From positions 1 through 21,658 of the forward strand of contig CBDULX010000025.1 of the NCBI GenBank assembly GCA_965368175.1: 21,658 nt of DNA, written 5' to 3'. The translations under genes and the position numbers were made by a program. The DNA is from CBDULX01 sp965368175. GTDB lineage: Bacteria; Pseudomonadota; Gammaproteobacteria; SZUA-229. Under the pieces are notes generated by a model, which saw nothing but the letters and a program-made list of their open reading frames with translations, made no database searches and had not been told where the DNA came from. Of the stretch, positions 1 to 7,427 are shown piece after piece; the first letter of the stretch is position 1, and each line of letters begins with the position of its first letter.

Positions 1-63
1 TATCTTCATTTAGCTGGTATTTTAATATACAGTTGCACTCTCGACATACGATACTGGAACCTG

Positions 64-474
64 ATGAACGAACCCACCACTCTGGCCGATCAAATTGGTT
101 ATGACAAAATCCAGCACATTGTTCATAGTTTTTATCAGCAAGCCAGGAAACATCCGGAACTTGGAAAATTTTTCAGTCATTTCGATGATTTCAAGACCCA
201 TGAACAGCGTCTGAGCGATTTCTGGTGGCAGGCACTTGGGGGCAAACTGGAACAGCCTGGCCAGTTCGATATGATTGGCAAACATTTCCCAATGGGTATA
301 CAGGCTTCCGATCTGGAAGTATGGCTGGTGCTGTTTGGGCGGATACTGGGGGAAAACCTGGAAACTAGTCTGGCAAAAGCCTGGATGAGCAAGGCACTGA
401 ATATCGCCGCACGGTTGAAGCAAATTGTAATTGACCACCAGCCACTGGGGCCAGAGTTCAGTAATAAATCCTAG
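64..474 (+). CDS. Truncated hemoglobin, group III-like
   Basis: A 136-residue single-domain globin, the usual length for bacterial truncated hemoglobins. Visible landmarks are Phe23-Tyr24 in the B helix (the Tyr is the expected distal B10 ligand), a PELGKFF stretch at 31-37, His46 in the E-helix region followed by DFWWQALGG (52-60), a candidate proximal F8 His74 in GKHFPM, and Trp87 in VWLVLF. The pattern FY..., LG..F, FWW, H, WL..LF is that of group III truncated globins. These bind O2 or NO at a haem, and in some bacteria protect against nitrosative stress or feed terminal oxidases; the role here is inferred only. The start ATG has only a weak ribosome-binding site. The gene appears monocistronic, and the AT-rich DnaA-box region follows it. 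A long open frame on the opposite strand is an antisense shadow. Confidence 0.85.
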   Translation: MNEPTTLADQIGYDKIQHIVHSFYQQARKHPELGKFFSHFDDFKTHEQRLSDFWWQALGGKLEQPGQFDMIGKHFPMGIQASDLEVWLVLFGRILGENLETSLAKAWMSKALNIAARLKQIVIDHQPLGPEFSNKS

Positions 475-719
475 GGGCATACAGATAAACTATTGATTCA
501 TACATGATTAATGAACCGACAAGTTTTTTCTATGGAGCAGTTTATACACATCCCGGGAAAAACCCCCGGTCTAACTGACCAAAAAACAACCACTTCCACA
601 AACAAATCCATAAGTGATTGTATTTATTATATTTTTTATCTGAGTGTTTTTTAACCAATCTAACAGAAAAGCCTGAATTCCAAGCTAAATTGAGGAATTC
701 TCAATCTTAGTCCACAGAG

Positions 720-742
720 TTATCCACAGCTTGTGTGGGTAA
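720..742. promoter_or_regulatory. DnaA-box pair (inverted)
   Basis: An exact TTATCCACA (720-728, plus) faces a one-mismatch box TTACCCACA read on the minus strand (734-742), five bases apart. The AT-rich stretch 743-806 begins directly after it, which is the expected arrangement of a DnaA cluster bordering an unwinding region. Confidence 0.7.
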
Positions 743-806
743 ATCATTTTTTCTTATTATTTTTAATAACTTATTCATTTTATATAAATAAAACTTTAAT
801 AAAACC
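743..806. other. Candidate DNA-unwinding element
   Basis: About 64 bases made almost wholly of A and T, with runs such as TTTTTTCTTATTATTTTT, directly abutting the DnaA-box pair at 720-742. Low duplex stability next to DnaA boxes is the hallmark of the melting region of bacterial origins. The assignment is by composition and position only. Confidence 0.45.
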
Positions 807-1052
807 ATCTAAATTCACCAGCAATCCGACTATCAAATCCTCTACTCTTTGGCAATAGCCGAGCAAAATATATTACTTATACACATGGCTGATAAATTCC
901 TGAAAATAAACCAGAAAAAACTAAAAAAACCAACCCAACGGCTATTGACTTTGCTAACTAATTGAAAAACATACAAAAACAATAATGTTCATTTTTTAAC
1001 CAATTTAAGCCGAGAGCGGTATTTTTGCTGTATCCACCCATATTCAGACAAG

Positions 1053-1100
1053 CTATCCACAAAGTTATCCACAGCTTCTGTGGAAAACTATTTATCCACA
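1053..1100. promoter_or_regulatory. DnaA-box cluster upstream of priA
   Basis: Four boxes lie within 48 bases: CTATCCACA (1053-1061, one mismatch), TTATCCACA (1065-1073), TTTTCCACA on the minus strand (1079-1087, one mismatch) and TTATCCACA (1092-1100). Start-to-start spacings are about 12 to 14 bases, close to one helical turn, which fits cooperative DnaA loading. The last box ends 52 bases before the priA start codon, so DnaA bound here could also affect priA transcription. Confidence 0.7.
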
Positions 1101-1152
1101 GTACAGCCAGATAATTTGAGTTTTTTTCAAACATCACTGGCACAATACGCCC

Positions 1153-3351
1153 ATGTCTGAAAACCCAGTTTTAAAAGTTGCCGTACCCATACCGTTGTTT
1201 GGGCTGTTCGATTACCTTGCCCCCACAGGGTCGAACATCACCACTGGCTGTCGAGTCAGGATCCCCTTTGGTCGCCATTCAAAAATCGGTATTGTTATGG
1301 AACAGCACAGCCATAGCGAGCTACCAACTCAGAAACTCAAAACCGTTAAAGACATCATCGATGATCAGCCCATCCTGCCTCCGGATTTATTAAAGCTATT
1401 AAAATGGGCTGCCGATTATTATCAATACCCACTCGGTGAAGTGATCAGCAGTGCTTTGCCTGGACTGCTGAGGGAAGGTAAGGCCATCAATACTGAAGGC
1501 GAAACACAGTGGCAGCTCACTGAGGCTGGACGACAGACGGAACCGGACAGCATAACTCGTGCACCCAAACAGGCTGGTTTATTAAAACTGATACAGCAGT
1601 CCGGGGATCAGATTCGAGCTGAAGATCTCAATCGAGTGATGGATAACTGGCGACCGGCGATACAGGCACTGGAAAAAAAACAACTGGTGCAACAGCAGCA
1701 ACGTCCCTGTCTGGAAACCTCCTGCGGTCAACCTCAGCCCGCACCTGAACTTAACGAAGAGCAGCAACAGGCGGTAGATGCGGTTTCCGCCAGGTTTAAC
1801 CAGTTCCAGTCTTTTCTGTTGCAGGGCGTAACAGGTAGTGGCAAAACCGAAGTCTATCTGGCGCTGGTGGAACAGATGATACTGCGCCATCAGCAGGTTT
1901 TGATTCTGGTGCCGGAAATCAGCCTTACCCCACAACTAACCCATCGTTTCCAGCAACGACTGTCTGTGCCGGTGGCCGCCCTGCATTCCGGACTTAATGA
2001 CCGACAACGCCTGTGCGCCTGGGGTATGGCTGCACAAAATAAGGCCCCTGTAGTCATAGGTACCCGCTCCGCACTGTTTACCCCTATGCCAGAGCTGGGA
2101 CTGATCATTATTGACGAAGAGCACGATAATTCGTTAAAACAAACGGAAGGTTTTCGTTACCACGCCCGCGATCTGGCCATGGTTCGCGCCAGAAATCGTA
2201 ATATTCCTGTCTTGCTCGGCTCAGCGACGCCGTCACTGGAAAGCCTTAATAATGTCGACAAGGGTAATTACCAGCTGCTCGAATTGAATCATCGGGCTGT
2301 GGCTGATAAACCTCCTGCAATTCATTTACTGGATGTTCGCCGTCGTCCCATGACCGATGGCCTGTCGGATATCATGCTGGAACATATCCAGAAACATCTG
2401 CAGCAACAGGGCCAGGTGCTGCTGTTCCTCAATCGTCGCGGATATGCGCCGCTATTGATGTGCCACGAATGTGGCTGGAACACCGAATGCCCTCGTTGTG
2501 ACGCACACATGACTCTGCATCAGCATAGTCGTCGCCTGCAATGTCATCACTGTGGCCATGAACGAGCAGCGCCCACAACCTGTCCGCAATGTGGCTGCGA
2601 AGAGCTGTATATTCCAGGGGCTGGAACAGAACGCATTGAACAGGCGCTGCAACAACATTTTCCGGACATAGAAATTAGCCGCATCGATCGAGACACCACC
2701 CGCCGTAAAGGTAGCCTGGACCAGAAACTGCAACAGGCCCGAAGTGGCCAGTCGAGGATCCTGATCGGTACCCAGATGCTGGCCAAGGGCCATGATTTCC
2801 CCAATGTCACCCTGGTAGGCATTCTGGACACAGATCAGGGACTGTTTAGCAGTGACTTCCGCGGTACCGAACAGATGGCCCAGCTCATCATCCAGGTAGC
2901 CGGTCGCGCCGGACGAGCCGAAAAGCCAGGCGAAGTACTGATTCAAACCCACCACCCCGAACACCCCTTATTACATCAGTTACTGGTAGAAGGTTATCGC
3001 GGCTTTGCCAGAGCAGCCCTCGATGAACGTCAGATGGCAGGCTTCCCCCCCTATTCGCATATGACGGTATTAAGGGCAGAAGCCAGCCATAAACAGACCA
3101 GTTTTGACTTTCTTAAAGACGCTTATGCCATGGGGCAATCGCTACAGCACGAGGGAATTGACTGGTTTGGCCCCTTACCGGCTCCCATGGAAAAACGGGC
3201 CGGTCGCTACCGCGCACAGCTTATTCTGCAATCTGGACAGCGAGGTCAGCTGCAACAACTGTTAAGGCACTGGGTCTTAAAACTGCCCCAGCTTAAATCC
3301 GCCAGCCGAGTCCGCTGGTCGGTGGATGTAGATCCGCAGGATATGTATTAA
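1153..3351 (+). CDS. priA: Primosomal protein N', replication-restart helicase PriA
   Basis: A 732-residue superfamily 2 DNA helicase that recognises abandoned forks and reloads the replisome. The N-terminal DNA-binding domain starts typically (LKVAVPIPLFGLFDYLAP). Walker A is GVTGSGKT at 225-232, the Walker B/DEXH motif is DEEH at 321-324, and GSATPS at 356-361 is motif III. The PriA-specific zinc-binding insert carries all eight cysteines (437, 440, 446, 449, 464, 467, 477, 480). The helicase C-terminal lobe contains GTQMLAKGHDFPNVTLVG and QVAGRAGRAEKPG. Length and motifs match the E. coli protein (732 aa), so it should be active. No good ribosome-binding site precedes the ATG, but the conserved N-terminus supports this start. 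It lies just downstream of a DnaA-box cluster. Confidence 0.97.
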   Translation: MSENPVLKVAVPIPLFGLFDYLAPTGSNITTGCRVRIPFGRHSKIGIVMEQHSHSELPTQKLKTVKDIIDDQPILPPDLLKLLKWAADYYQYPLGEVISSALPGLLREGKAINTEGETQWQLTEAGRQTEPDSITRAPKQAGLLKLIQQSGDQIRAEDLNRVMDNWRPAIQALEKKQLVQQQQRPCLETSCGQPQPAPELNEEQQQAVDAVSARFNQFQSFLLQGVTGSGKTEVYLALVEQMILRHQQVLILVPEISLTPQLTHRFQQRLSVPVAALHSGLNDRQRLCAWGMAAQNKAPVVIGTRSALFTPMPELGLIIIDEEHDNSLKQTEGFRYHARDLAMVRARNRNIPVLLGSATPSLESLNNVDKGNYQLLELNHRAVADKPPAIHLLDVRRRPMTDGLSDIMLEHIQKHLQQQGQVLLFLNRRGYAPLLMCHECGWNTECPRCDAHMTLHQHSRRLQCHHCGHERAAPTTCPQCGCEELYIPGAGTERIEQALQQHFPDIEISRIDRDTTRRKGSLDQKLQQARSGQSRILIGTQMLAKGHDFPNVTLVGILDTDQGLFSSDFRGTEQMAQLIIQVAGRAGRAEKPGEVLIQTHHPEHPLLHQLLVEGYRGFARAALDERQMAGFPPYSHMTVLRAEASHKQTSFDFLKDAYAMGQSLQHEGIDWFGPLPAPMEKRAGRYRAQLILQSGQRGQLQQLLRHWVLKLPQLKSASRVRWSVDVDPQDMY

Positions 3352-3359
3352 CACCGTTA

Positions 3360-3427
3360 TTGGTTAGTCGTTAATGGTTGGTGGTTACAAGCAAACAATC
3401 AACCTTTAACCATCAACGATTAACCAA
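3360..3427. repeat. Intergenic heptad inverted repeat, family A copy 1
   Basis: Two 27-base arms (3360-3386 and 3401-3427) separated by 14 bases can pair at 22 positions, plus three G.U in RNA. Each arm has a 7-base period (unit close to GGTTNAT, or its complement ATNAACC). The right arm at 3405-3426 is identical in 21 of 22 positions to 12170-12191 after hrpA. It begins a few bases after the priA stop codon, so a transcript would fold a long hairpin there; it may act as a 3'-end structure as well as a dispersed repeat. Confidence 0.8.
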
Positions 3428-3495
3428 CGTCCTTTCACCTTTCCCCCACAAAGGGTAAAATTCGGCAGACTCAAAACCGGCCAGGCTTTTTCCAC

Positions 3496-5256
3496 TTGAA
3501 ACACGCTATTAAAACTTTACTTACCCAGGCGATCGGCAAGCTCAAATCTGCTGATCAACTGCCGGCTGACATTGATGCCAATATTCTGATCACCCGCACC
3601 AGGGACCAGTCCCACGGTGACTTTGCCTGTAATATTGCGCTGATGCTGGCCAAATCGGCTGGAAAAAATCCCCGTGAACTGGCCCAGTTGCTGGTGGATG
3701 CCCTGCCACAGAATCAGCAGATCGAGAAGATTGAAATTGCCGGACCCGGTTTTATCAATTTTTTCCTCAGTCAGGACACCAGCTTAATGGTGATAGACGA
3801 CATCCTGCAGCAGGGCAACACCTATGGCCTGAGCAATATCGGTGGCGGTCGTAAGGTTCAACTGGAATTCGTCTCCGCCAACCCCACTGGACCTTTGCAC
3901 GTAGGTCATGGACGTGGTGCGGCTTATGGCGCCACCGTGGCCGATCTTCTGGAAGCCATCGGTTTCAATGTACACCGAGAGTATTATGTCAATGATGGCG
4001 GCCGTCAGATGGACATACTCGCTACCAGTGTCTGGCTGCGTTATCTACAACATGCCGATATTGATGTCCCTTTCCCTAGCAATGGCTATCAGGGTAAATA
4101 TGTCATCGACATTGCCCAAGACCTGTTCAGCCAGCATGACAAAAACCTGGTACATCCTGTGGCCGCAGTAATGGAAGGCATCACTGCCGATGAGCCGGAC
4201 GGCGGCGACAAGGAACAGCACATAGATGCCCTGATTCAGCGTTGCAAAACCCTGCTGGGTGATGACTCCTATTTGCAGGTGTTCGACCTCGGCCTGAATA
4301 CTATCCTGGATGACATCCGTGAAGACCTGCAGGAATTCGGAGTAGTCTACGATGAATGGTATTCCGAGCGCAGTCTGGGCCATAGAGGACTGGTCAAACA
4401 GGCCATTGATCGTCTGGAAAAAGCGGGTTACCTGTACCAGAAAAACGGCGCACTGTGGTTCAAATCCACCGACTTCGGTGATGAAAAAGACCGGGTAGTC
4501 GTTCGTGACAATGGCCAGACTACCTATTTTGCATCCGACATTGCCTACCACATGGACAAGATGGAACGGGGCTTCGATCGCGTCATCGACGTCTGGGGTG
4601 CCGACCACCACGGCTATGTGCCCAGGGTAAAAGCTGCTTTAAGAGCCCTGGGAGATGATGCCGACAAACTGGATGTATTACTGGTGCAGTTCGCCGTGCT
4701 CTACCGTGGTGGCGTAAAAGTCCAGATGTCGACCCGGTCCGGCTCTTTTGTCACCCTGCGCGAACTGCGCGAAGAAGTGGGCGCCGATGCAGCGCGCTTC
4801 TTCTACGTCATGCGTAAATGCGAACAACACCTGGACTTTGACCTGGATCTCGCCAAATCTCAGAGCAGCGATAACCCTGTTTATTACATCCAGTATGCCC
4901 ATGCACGTATTTGCAGTGTTTTCAGGCAGCTGGCTGAAAAGAACCTGAGTCACGATGTGGAATCCGGCAAACAAAGTCTGGGGCGGCTCACGGAAAGCCA
5001 TGAAGTCCAGCTCATTAACAGCCTGGCCAAATACCCGGAAGTAGTAGAAAAAGCGGCGCTCAGCGAAGAGCCACACCAGCTGGCGCACTTCCTTCGTGAA
5101 CTGGCAAATGAGCTGCACACCTATTACAATGCCCATCAATTTATTGTTGATGATGAAGCCATCCGTAATGCTCGACTTATTTTGATTCAGGCAACCCGGC
5201 AGGTGTTACACAATGGCCTTAAGCTGCTGGGCGTAAGCTCACCCGAAACTATGTAA
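3496..5256 (+). CDS. argS: Arginyl-tRNA synthetase
   Basis: A 586-residue class Ia aminoacyl-tRNA synthetase that charges tRNA-Arg in the cytoplasm. An N-terminal Arg-tRNA synthetase domain (residues about 3-90) precedes the catalytic core with PTGPLHVGHGRG, where HVGH at 135-138 is the HIGH signature. The KMSKS position is replaced by QMSTRSG (MSTRS 411-415), which is normal for this family, as many ArgS proteins lack the canonical lysine. The C-terminal DALR anticodon-binding domain begins near YIQYAHARICSVF and runs to the end. The start is TTG at 3496: no ATG or GTG lies in frame upstream near it, and the N-terminus aligns with the family. Length is as expected. It follows priA after the repeat-bearing gap and precedes a SPOR gene. 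Confidence 0.97.
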   Translation: MKHAIKTLLTQAIGKLKSADQLPADIDANILITRTRDQSHGDFACNIALMLAKSAGKNPRELAQLLVDALPQNQQIEKIEIAGPGFINFFLSQDTSLMVIDDILQQGNTYGLSNIGGGRKVQLEFVSANPTGPLHVGHGRGAAYGATVADLLEAIGFNVHREYYVNDGGRQMDILATSVWLRYLQHADIDVPFPSNGYQGKYVIDIAQDLFSQHDKNLVHPVAAVMEGITADEPDGGDKEQHIDALIQRCKTLLGDDSYLQVFDLGLNTILDDIREDLQEFGVVYDEWYSERSLGHRGLVKQAIDRLEKAGYLYQKNGALWFKSTDFGDEKDRVVVRDNGQTTYFASDIAYHMDKMERGFDRVIDVWGADHHGYVPRVKAALRALGDDADKLDVLLVQFAVLYRGGVKVQMSTRSGSFVTLRELREEVGADAARFFYVMRKCEQHLDFDLDLAKSQSSDNPVYYIQYAHARICSVFRQLAEKNLSHDVESGKQSLGRLTESHEVQLINSLAKYPEVVEKAALSEEPHQLAHFLRELANELHTYYNAHQFIVDDEAIRNARLILIQATRQVLHNGLKLLGVSSPETM

Positions 5257-5308
5257 GGTTATATGCGGGATGGCACGAGCTGGAAACGATTTAAAGGGAC
5301 GAGCGACT

Positions 5309-5872
5309 ATGTCCAGTAAAAAAAACCTGCCCGGATTTGTCTGGCTCATGGCCGGGCTGGGTATAGGCCTGTTTGTAGCTTTTCTGGTATACCTGAAAAA
5401 ACAGCCCGCAGAACAGATTACTTTTACTGAAGCCGTGGTACAGGAACTGGAAAAAGTCCGCCAGCAACAAACTGATCATGAGTCGGAAAGCCCTAAAAAA
5501 ACAAGCAGTAAACCACCTAAATTTGATTTCTATACAATACTACCGGAACTGGAAGTGTTTATTCCGGAATCGGAGATCAACACAAAAAATGCTGATTCAA
5601 CCAGCCAACAGGCCCGCAACCCTGAACATGTTAATAACAAGCGTTACCAGTTACAGGCTGGCTCTTTCAGGAATCAGCAAGATGCCGAACGACTCAAAGC
5701 CAGTCTTGCATTACTCGGGGTGATGTCTGCGATACAGACAGTCACCATCAACAATGATACCTGGCACCGGGTTCGAGTGGGGCCGTTCAGTAACAGAGCA
5801 TTACTGCGCGATACATTAGAAACATTAAAACAAAATGATATCCATGCTATGACTATGGAGCTGAAAGATTAG
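5309..5872 (+). CDS. FtsN-like SPOR-domain cell-division protein
   Basis: A 187-residue bitopic inner-membrane protein. From the chosen ATG there is a short basic cytoplasmic tail (SSKK), one transmembrane helix at about 8-28, a low-complexity periplasmic linker containing FDFYTILPELEVFIPE (72-87), and a C-terminal SPOR domain at about 111-185 (RYQLQAGSFRNQQDAERL through HRVRVGPFSN). SPOR domains bind glycan strands lacking stem peptides at the division septum, and this architecture is that of FtsN or a close relative, so a role in septal peptidoglycan synthesis is likely. An in-frame ATG at 5270 would add 13 residues; 5309 gives the usual basic tail before the membrane helix. The gap after argS is short, so the two are probably co-transcribed. 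In E. coli priA and ftsN are also close neighbours. Confidence 0.85.
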   Translation: MSSKKNLPGFVWLMAGLGIGLFVAFLVYLKKQPAEQITFTEAVVQELEKVRQQQTDHESESPKKTSSKPPKFDFYTILPELEVFIPESEINTKNADSTSQQARNPEHVNNKRYQLQAGSFRNQQDAERLKASLALLGVMSAIQTVTINNDTWHRVRVGPFSNRALLRDTLETLKQNDIHAMTMELKD

Positions 5873-5927
5873 GGTCATTAATCTTCAGGTCGCCTCTATT
5901 GCCTACTCCCTGAAATCATAATTCCAG

Positions 5928-5978
5928 TTTTGGCTAAAAAGCTAAACCGGATTCAGGATTTCCTGTGCTTAGCCAAAA
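5928..5978. repeat. Nested inverted repeat in the SPOR to SCP2-like gap
   Basis: A perfect 10-base inverted repeat TTTTGGCTAA (5928-5937) / TTAGCCAAAA (5969-5978) encloses a smaller palindrome CAGGATTTCCTG. The 10-mer AGGGTCATTA occurs as a direct repeat at 5871-5880 and 5990-5999, outside this structure. No T-tract sits in the classic terminator position. It could be a structured 5' leader, an operator or a relic of a tiny insertion. Confidence 0.5.
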
Positions 5979-6056
5979 ATAGTCCCTACAGGGTCATTAG
6001 CTGTACTTTTTTAAATTTAACTCAGGGCCACTTTTAGGGCTGGAACGGAGCAATAC

Positions 6057-6470
6057 ATGTCGCAGTTGTTTTCGGACATTTGGATGAAGCATTATCAGAA
6101 CGAATGGAACAAGGATACTGAACTCACAAAATCACTGGAAAAAATTAATTTCAATTCAAACATTGGCTATGGGTTTCCTGATGAAATAGTTCCCAGAGGC
6201 CTGATCATAGTGAAGCAGGGCCAGGTTGTCGATGCTGGCCCCTACCAGGGCCAGCCCATGAACTGGGATTTAAGGGCCAAAGAAAAGCACTGGCTGGAAT
6301 GGCTAAATCGAGAAGTTGGTGCAACTGGATTTGGTCTGGCTTATAGTACTGGTAAACTAAAATTCATAGTAGGCGATTATAAAAGCATGATAAAAATGCC
6401 TGACATGGCCAGGTCTTTCATTAAAAGTTTTTCAGCTATGGGACGCGCCTGTGCTTTCTGGCAACGCTAG
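6057..6470 (+). CDS. SCP2-like sterol/lipid-binding family protein (putative)
   Basis: A 137-residue soluble protein without signal peptide or membrane segment. The series NSNIGYGF, PRGLIIVKQGQVVDAG, NWDLRA, then GLAYSTGKLKFIVGDYKSMIKMP and FIKSFSAMGR resembles small stand-alone SCP2-like proteins, in which the domain forms a hydrophobic tunnel for lipids or acyl compounds. In particular the GKLKF.VGDY.SM block is like the end of SCP2 domains, where one usually reads G.L...GD......L. The ligand is unknown. The start has an upstream GGAG. It lies 27 bases before the histidine kinase gene and is probably the first gene of an operon with the two-component pair, which would make a role in ligand presentation possible; that is inference. 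The family call comes from pattern memory. Confidence 0.5.
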   Translation: MSQLFSDIWMKHYQNEWNKDTELTKSLEKINFNSNIGYGFPDEIVPRGLIIVKQGQVVDAGPYQGQPMNWDLRAKEKHWLEWLNREVGATGFGLAYSTGKLKFIVGDYKSMIKMPDMARSFIKSFSAMGRACAFWQR

Positions 6471-6497
6471 CCTCTAGCCGATACAAGGGACATACTT

Positions 6498-7424
6498 TTG
6501 CCGGGTAAACTGGAAAATCACATACAGCATTTACTAAATACGCTCTGCAACCGTGAATCGGCTGAGCCTATGAACAGCCGCTGGGAGCAGGTATTAAGTA
6601 CATTTTATAATTTCTCCAGACTTGAAAAACTTAGCGATGATATCGAGCACTGCCAGTTATTAAAAGACGGCCTGCAGATGCAGATACCGGCACCCGAACA
6701 GGGCAGCCATTATCTGTTACATGCGCCTGATAGCAAGCAGGCTTTCAGCCAGAAAGACATCCAGCTAATGTCTTCTCTACTTAAGGTCAGCCGTCAATTC
6801 ATCAGCATTCAACAGGCACTGGACCAGGGTGCAGAAGCCGAGCGTCATCGCATTGCCCGTGACCTGCACGATGACGTTGCTGCCCGTCTGCTCACCCTGA
6901 TTCATAAACTGGATGATCAGGACTGCATTGAACTGGCCCGCAGCACCCTCAAGTCCCTGCGTAATTCCATATATACTCTGGATAGCCGTTCCACCACATC
7001 TATCAGCCATGCCCTCACCGACATCCGCGCCGAAATCCAGGAACGATTCAATAGCGTGGGCATATTCATCGACTGGCATCAACAGGATTCATTTGCTGGC
7101 CTTGTGTTTACCCCCAGGCAGCACATCAATTTGCAACGTATTTTCCACGAAATCACCACTAATATTATTCGCCATGCCCATGCTGATTTTATACAGGTGG
7201 ATATCACCCAGACTGGCAGCCATATATTTATCATTGCCTGTGACAACGGCCAGGGTTTTGATATAAAGGAATGTGTCCCGGGAAAAGGCATTAACAATAT
7301 ACAAACACGCATTAAAGAATTAAATGGTACAGTTGAATGGAAACCAGCACCTGAATCCGAACATTGCAAAACCAGGGGCTGTTGCATTGATATTCGTTTT
7401 CCACTAACTATCACGGCAGAGTAA
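6498..7424 (+). CDS. Soluble NarL-type sensor histidine kinase
   Basis: A 308-residue cytoplasmic kinase with no transmembrane segment. Residues about 1-110 form a poorly conserved sensor region that may be a degenerate GAF domain (HYLLHAPDSKQAFSQKDIQL before the linker helix). The HisKA_3 dimerisation block EAERHRIARDLHDDVAAR carries the phosphoacceptor His124. The HATPase domain shows the N box (E218, N222), the G1 box DNGQGFD (249-255) and the G2 box GKGINNIQTRI (262-272). All catalytic features are intact. The start is TTG at 6498, preceded by AAGGGA at proper spacing; the next in-frame ATG would remove 24 residues. It is separated from its cognate regulator by three bases, so translation is coupled. 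The signal is unknown. Confidence 0.9.
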   Translation: MPGKLENHIQHLLNTLCNRESAEPMNSRWEQVLSTFYNFSRLEKLSDDIEHCQLLKDGLQMQIPAPEQGSHYLLHAPDSKQAFSQKDIQLMSSLLKVSRQFISIQQALDQGAEAERHRIARDLHDDVAARLLTLIHKLDDQDCIELARSTLKSLRNSIYTLDSRSTTSISHALTDIRAEIQERFNSVGIFIDWHQQDSFAGLVFTPRQHINLQRIFHEITTNIIRHAHADFIQVDITQTGSHIFIIACDNGQGFDIKECVPGKGINNIQTRIKELNGTVEWKPAPESEHCKTRGCCIDIRFPLTITAE

Positions 7425-7427
7425 ATT

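Larger units (their letters stand above)
481..1152. other. oriC: Candidate chromosomal replication origin / DnaA-box region
   Basis: This 670-base gap is markedly AT-rich compared with the coding flanks and holds no supportable gene. Exact TTATNCACA DnaA boxes lie on the plus strand at 542-550, 720-728, 877-885, 1065-1073 and 1092-1100. Near-exact boxes with one mismatch lie at 734-742 (minus), 1053-1061 (plus) and 1079-1087 (minus). Long A/T tracts at 613-656 and 743-806 could serve as duplex-unwinding elements. I see no GATC, so SeqA/Dam control of the E. coli kind is unlikely. A GC-rich hairpin at 553-569 (CCGGG/CCCGG) lacks a T-tract. The density of exact boxes next to an AT tract is the signature of a gammaproteobacterial origin, and priA lies close downstream. 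Alternatives are a DnaA-titrating site or DnaA regulation of priA. GC skew was not computed. Confidence 0.6.

Noticed and set aside
22..480. A 152-codon minus-strand open frame opposite the hemoglobin gene
   Set aside because: It is fully antisense to a clear globin, has no recognisable domain and has an unlikely composition (many Gln, Pro, Phe).
553..569. Intrinsic terminator of the hemoglobin gene
   Set aside because: The five-base GC stem is not followed by a T-run on either strand; kept only as a note in the origin region.
958..1143. A 61-codon minus-strand frame in the DnaA-box region
   Set aside because: Translation is rich in Trp, Cys and Asn with no domain; it overlaps the DnaA-box cluster, so it is most likely chance.
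3360..3427. CRISPR array or tRNA-like structure in the repeat-bearing gaps
   Set aside because: Units are 7 bases with no spacers of constant length, and no cloverleaf or acceptor stem can be drawn.
4045..4611. A 188-codon minus-strand open frame inside argS
   Set aside because: Antisense shadow of a conserved catalytic region; no family resemblance and no ribosome-binding site.
5270..5308. Upstream ATG of the SPOR protein as the start
   Set aside because: It would add 13 residues with no family support; the ATG at 5309 places a basic tail directly before the membrane helix as usual for FtsN-like proteins.
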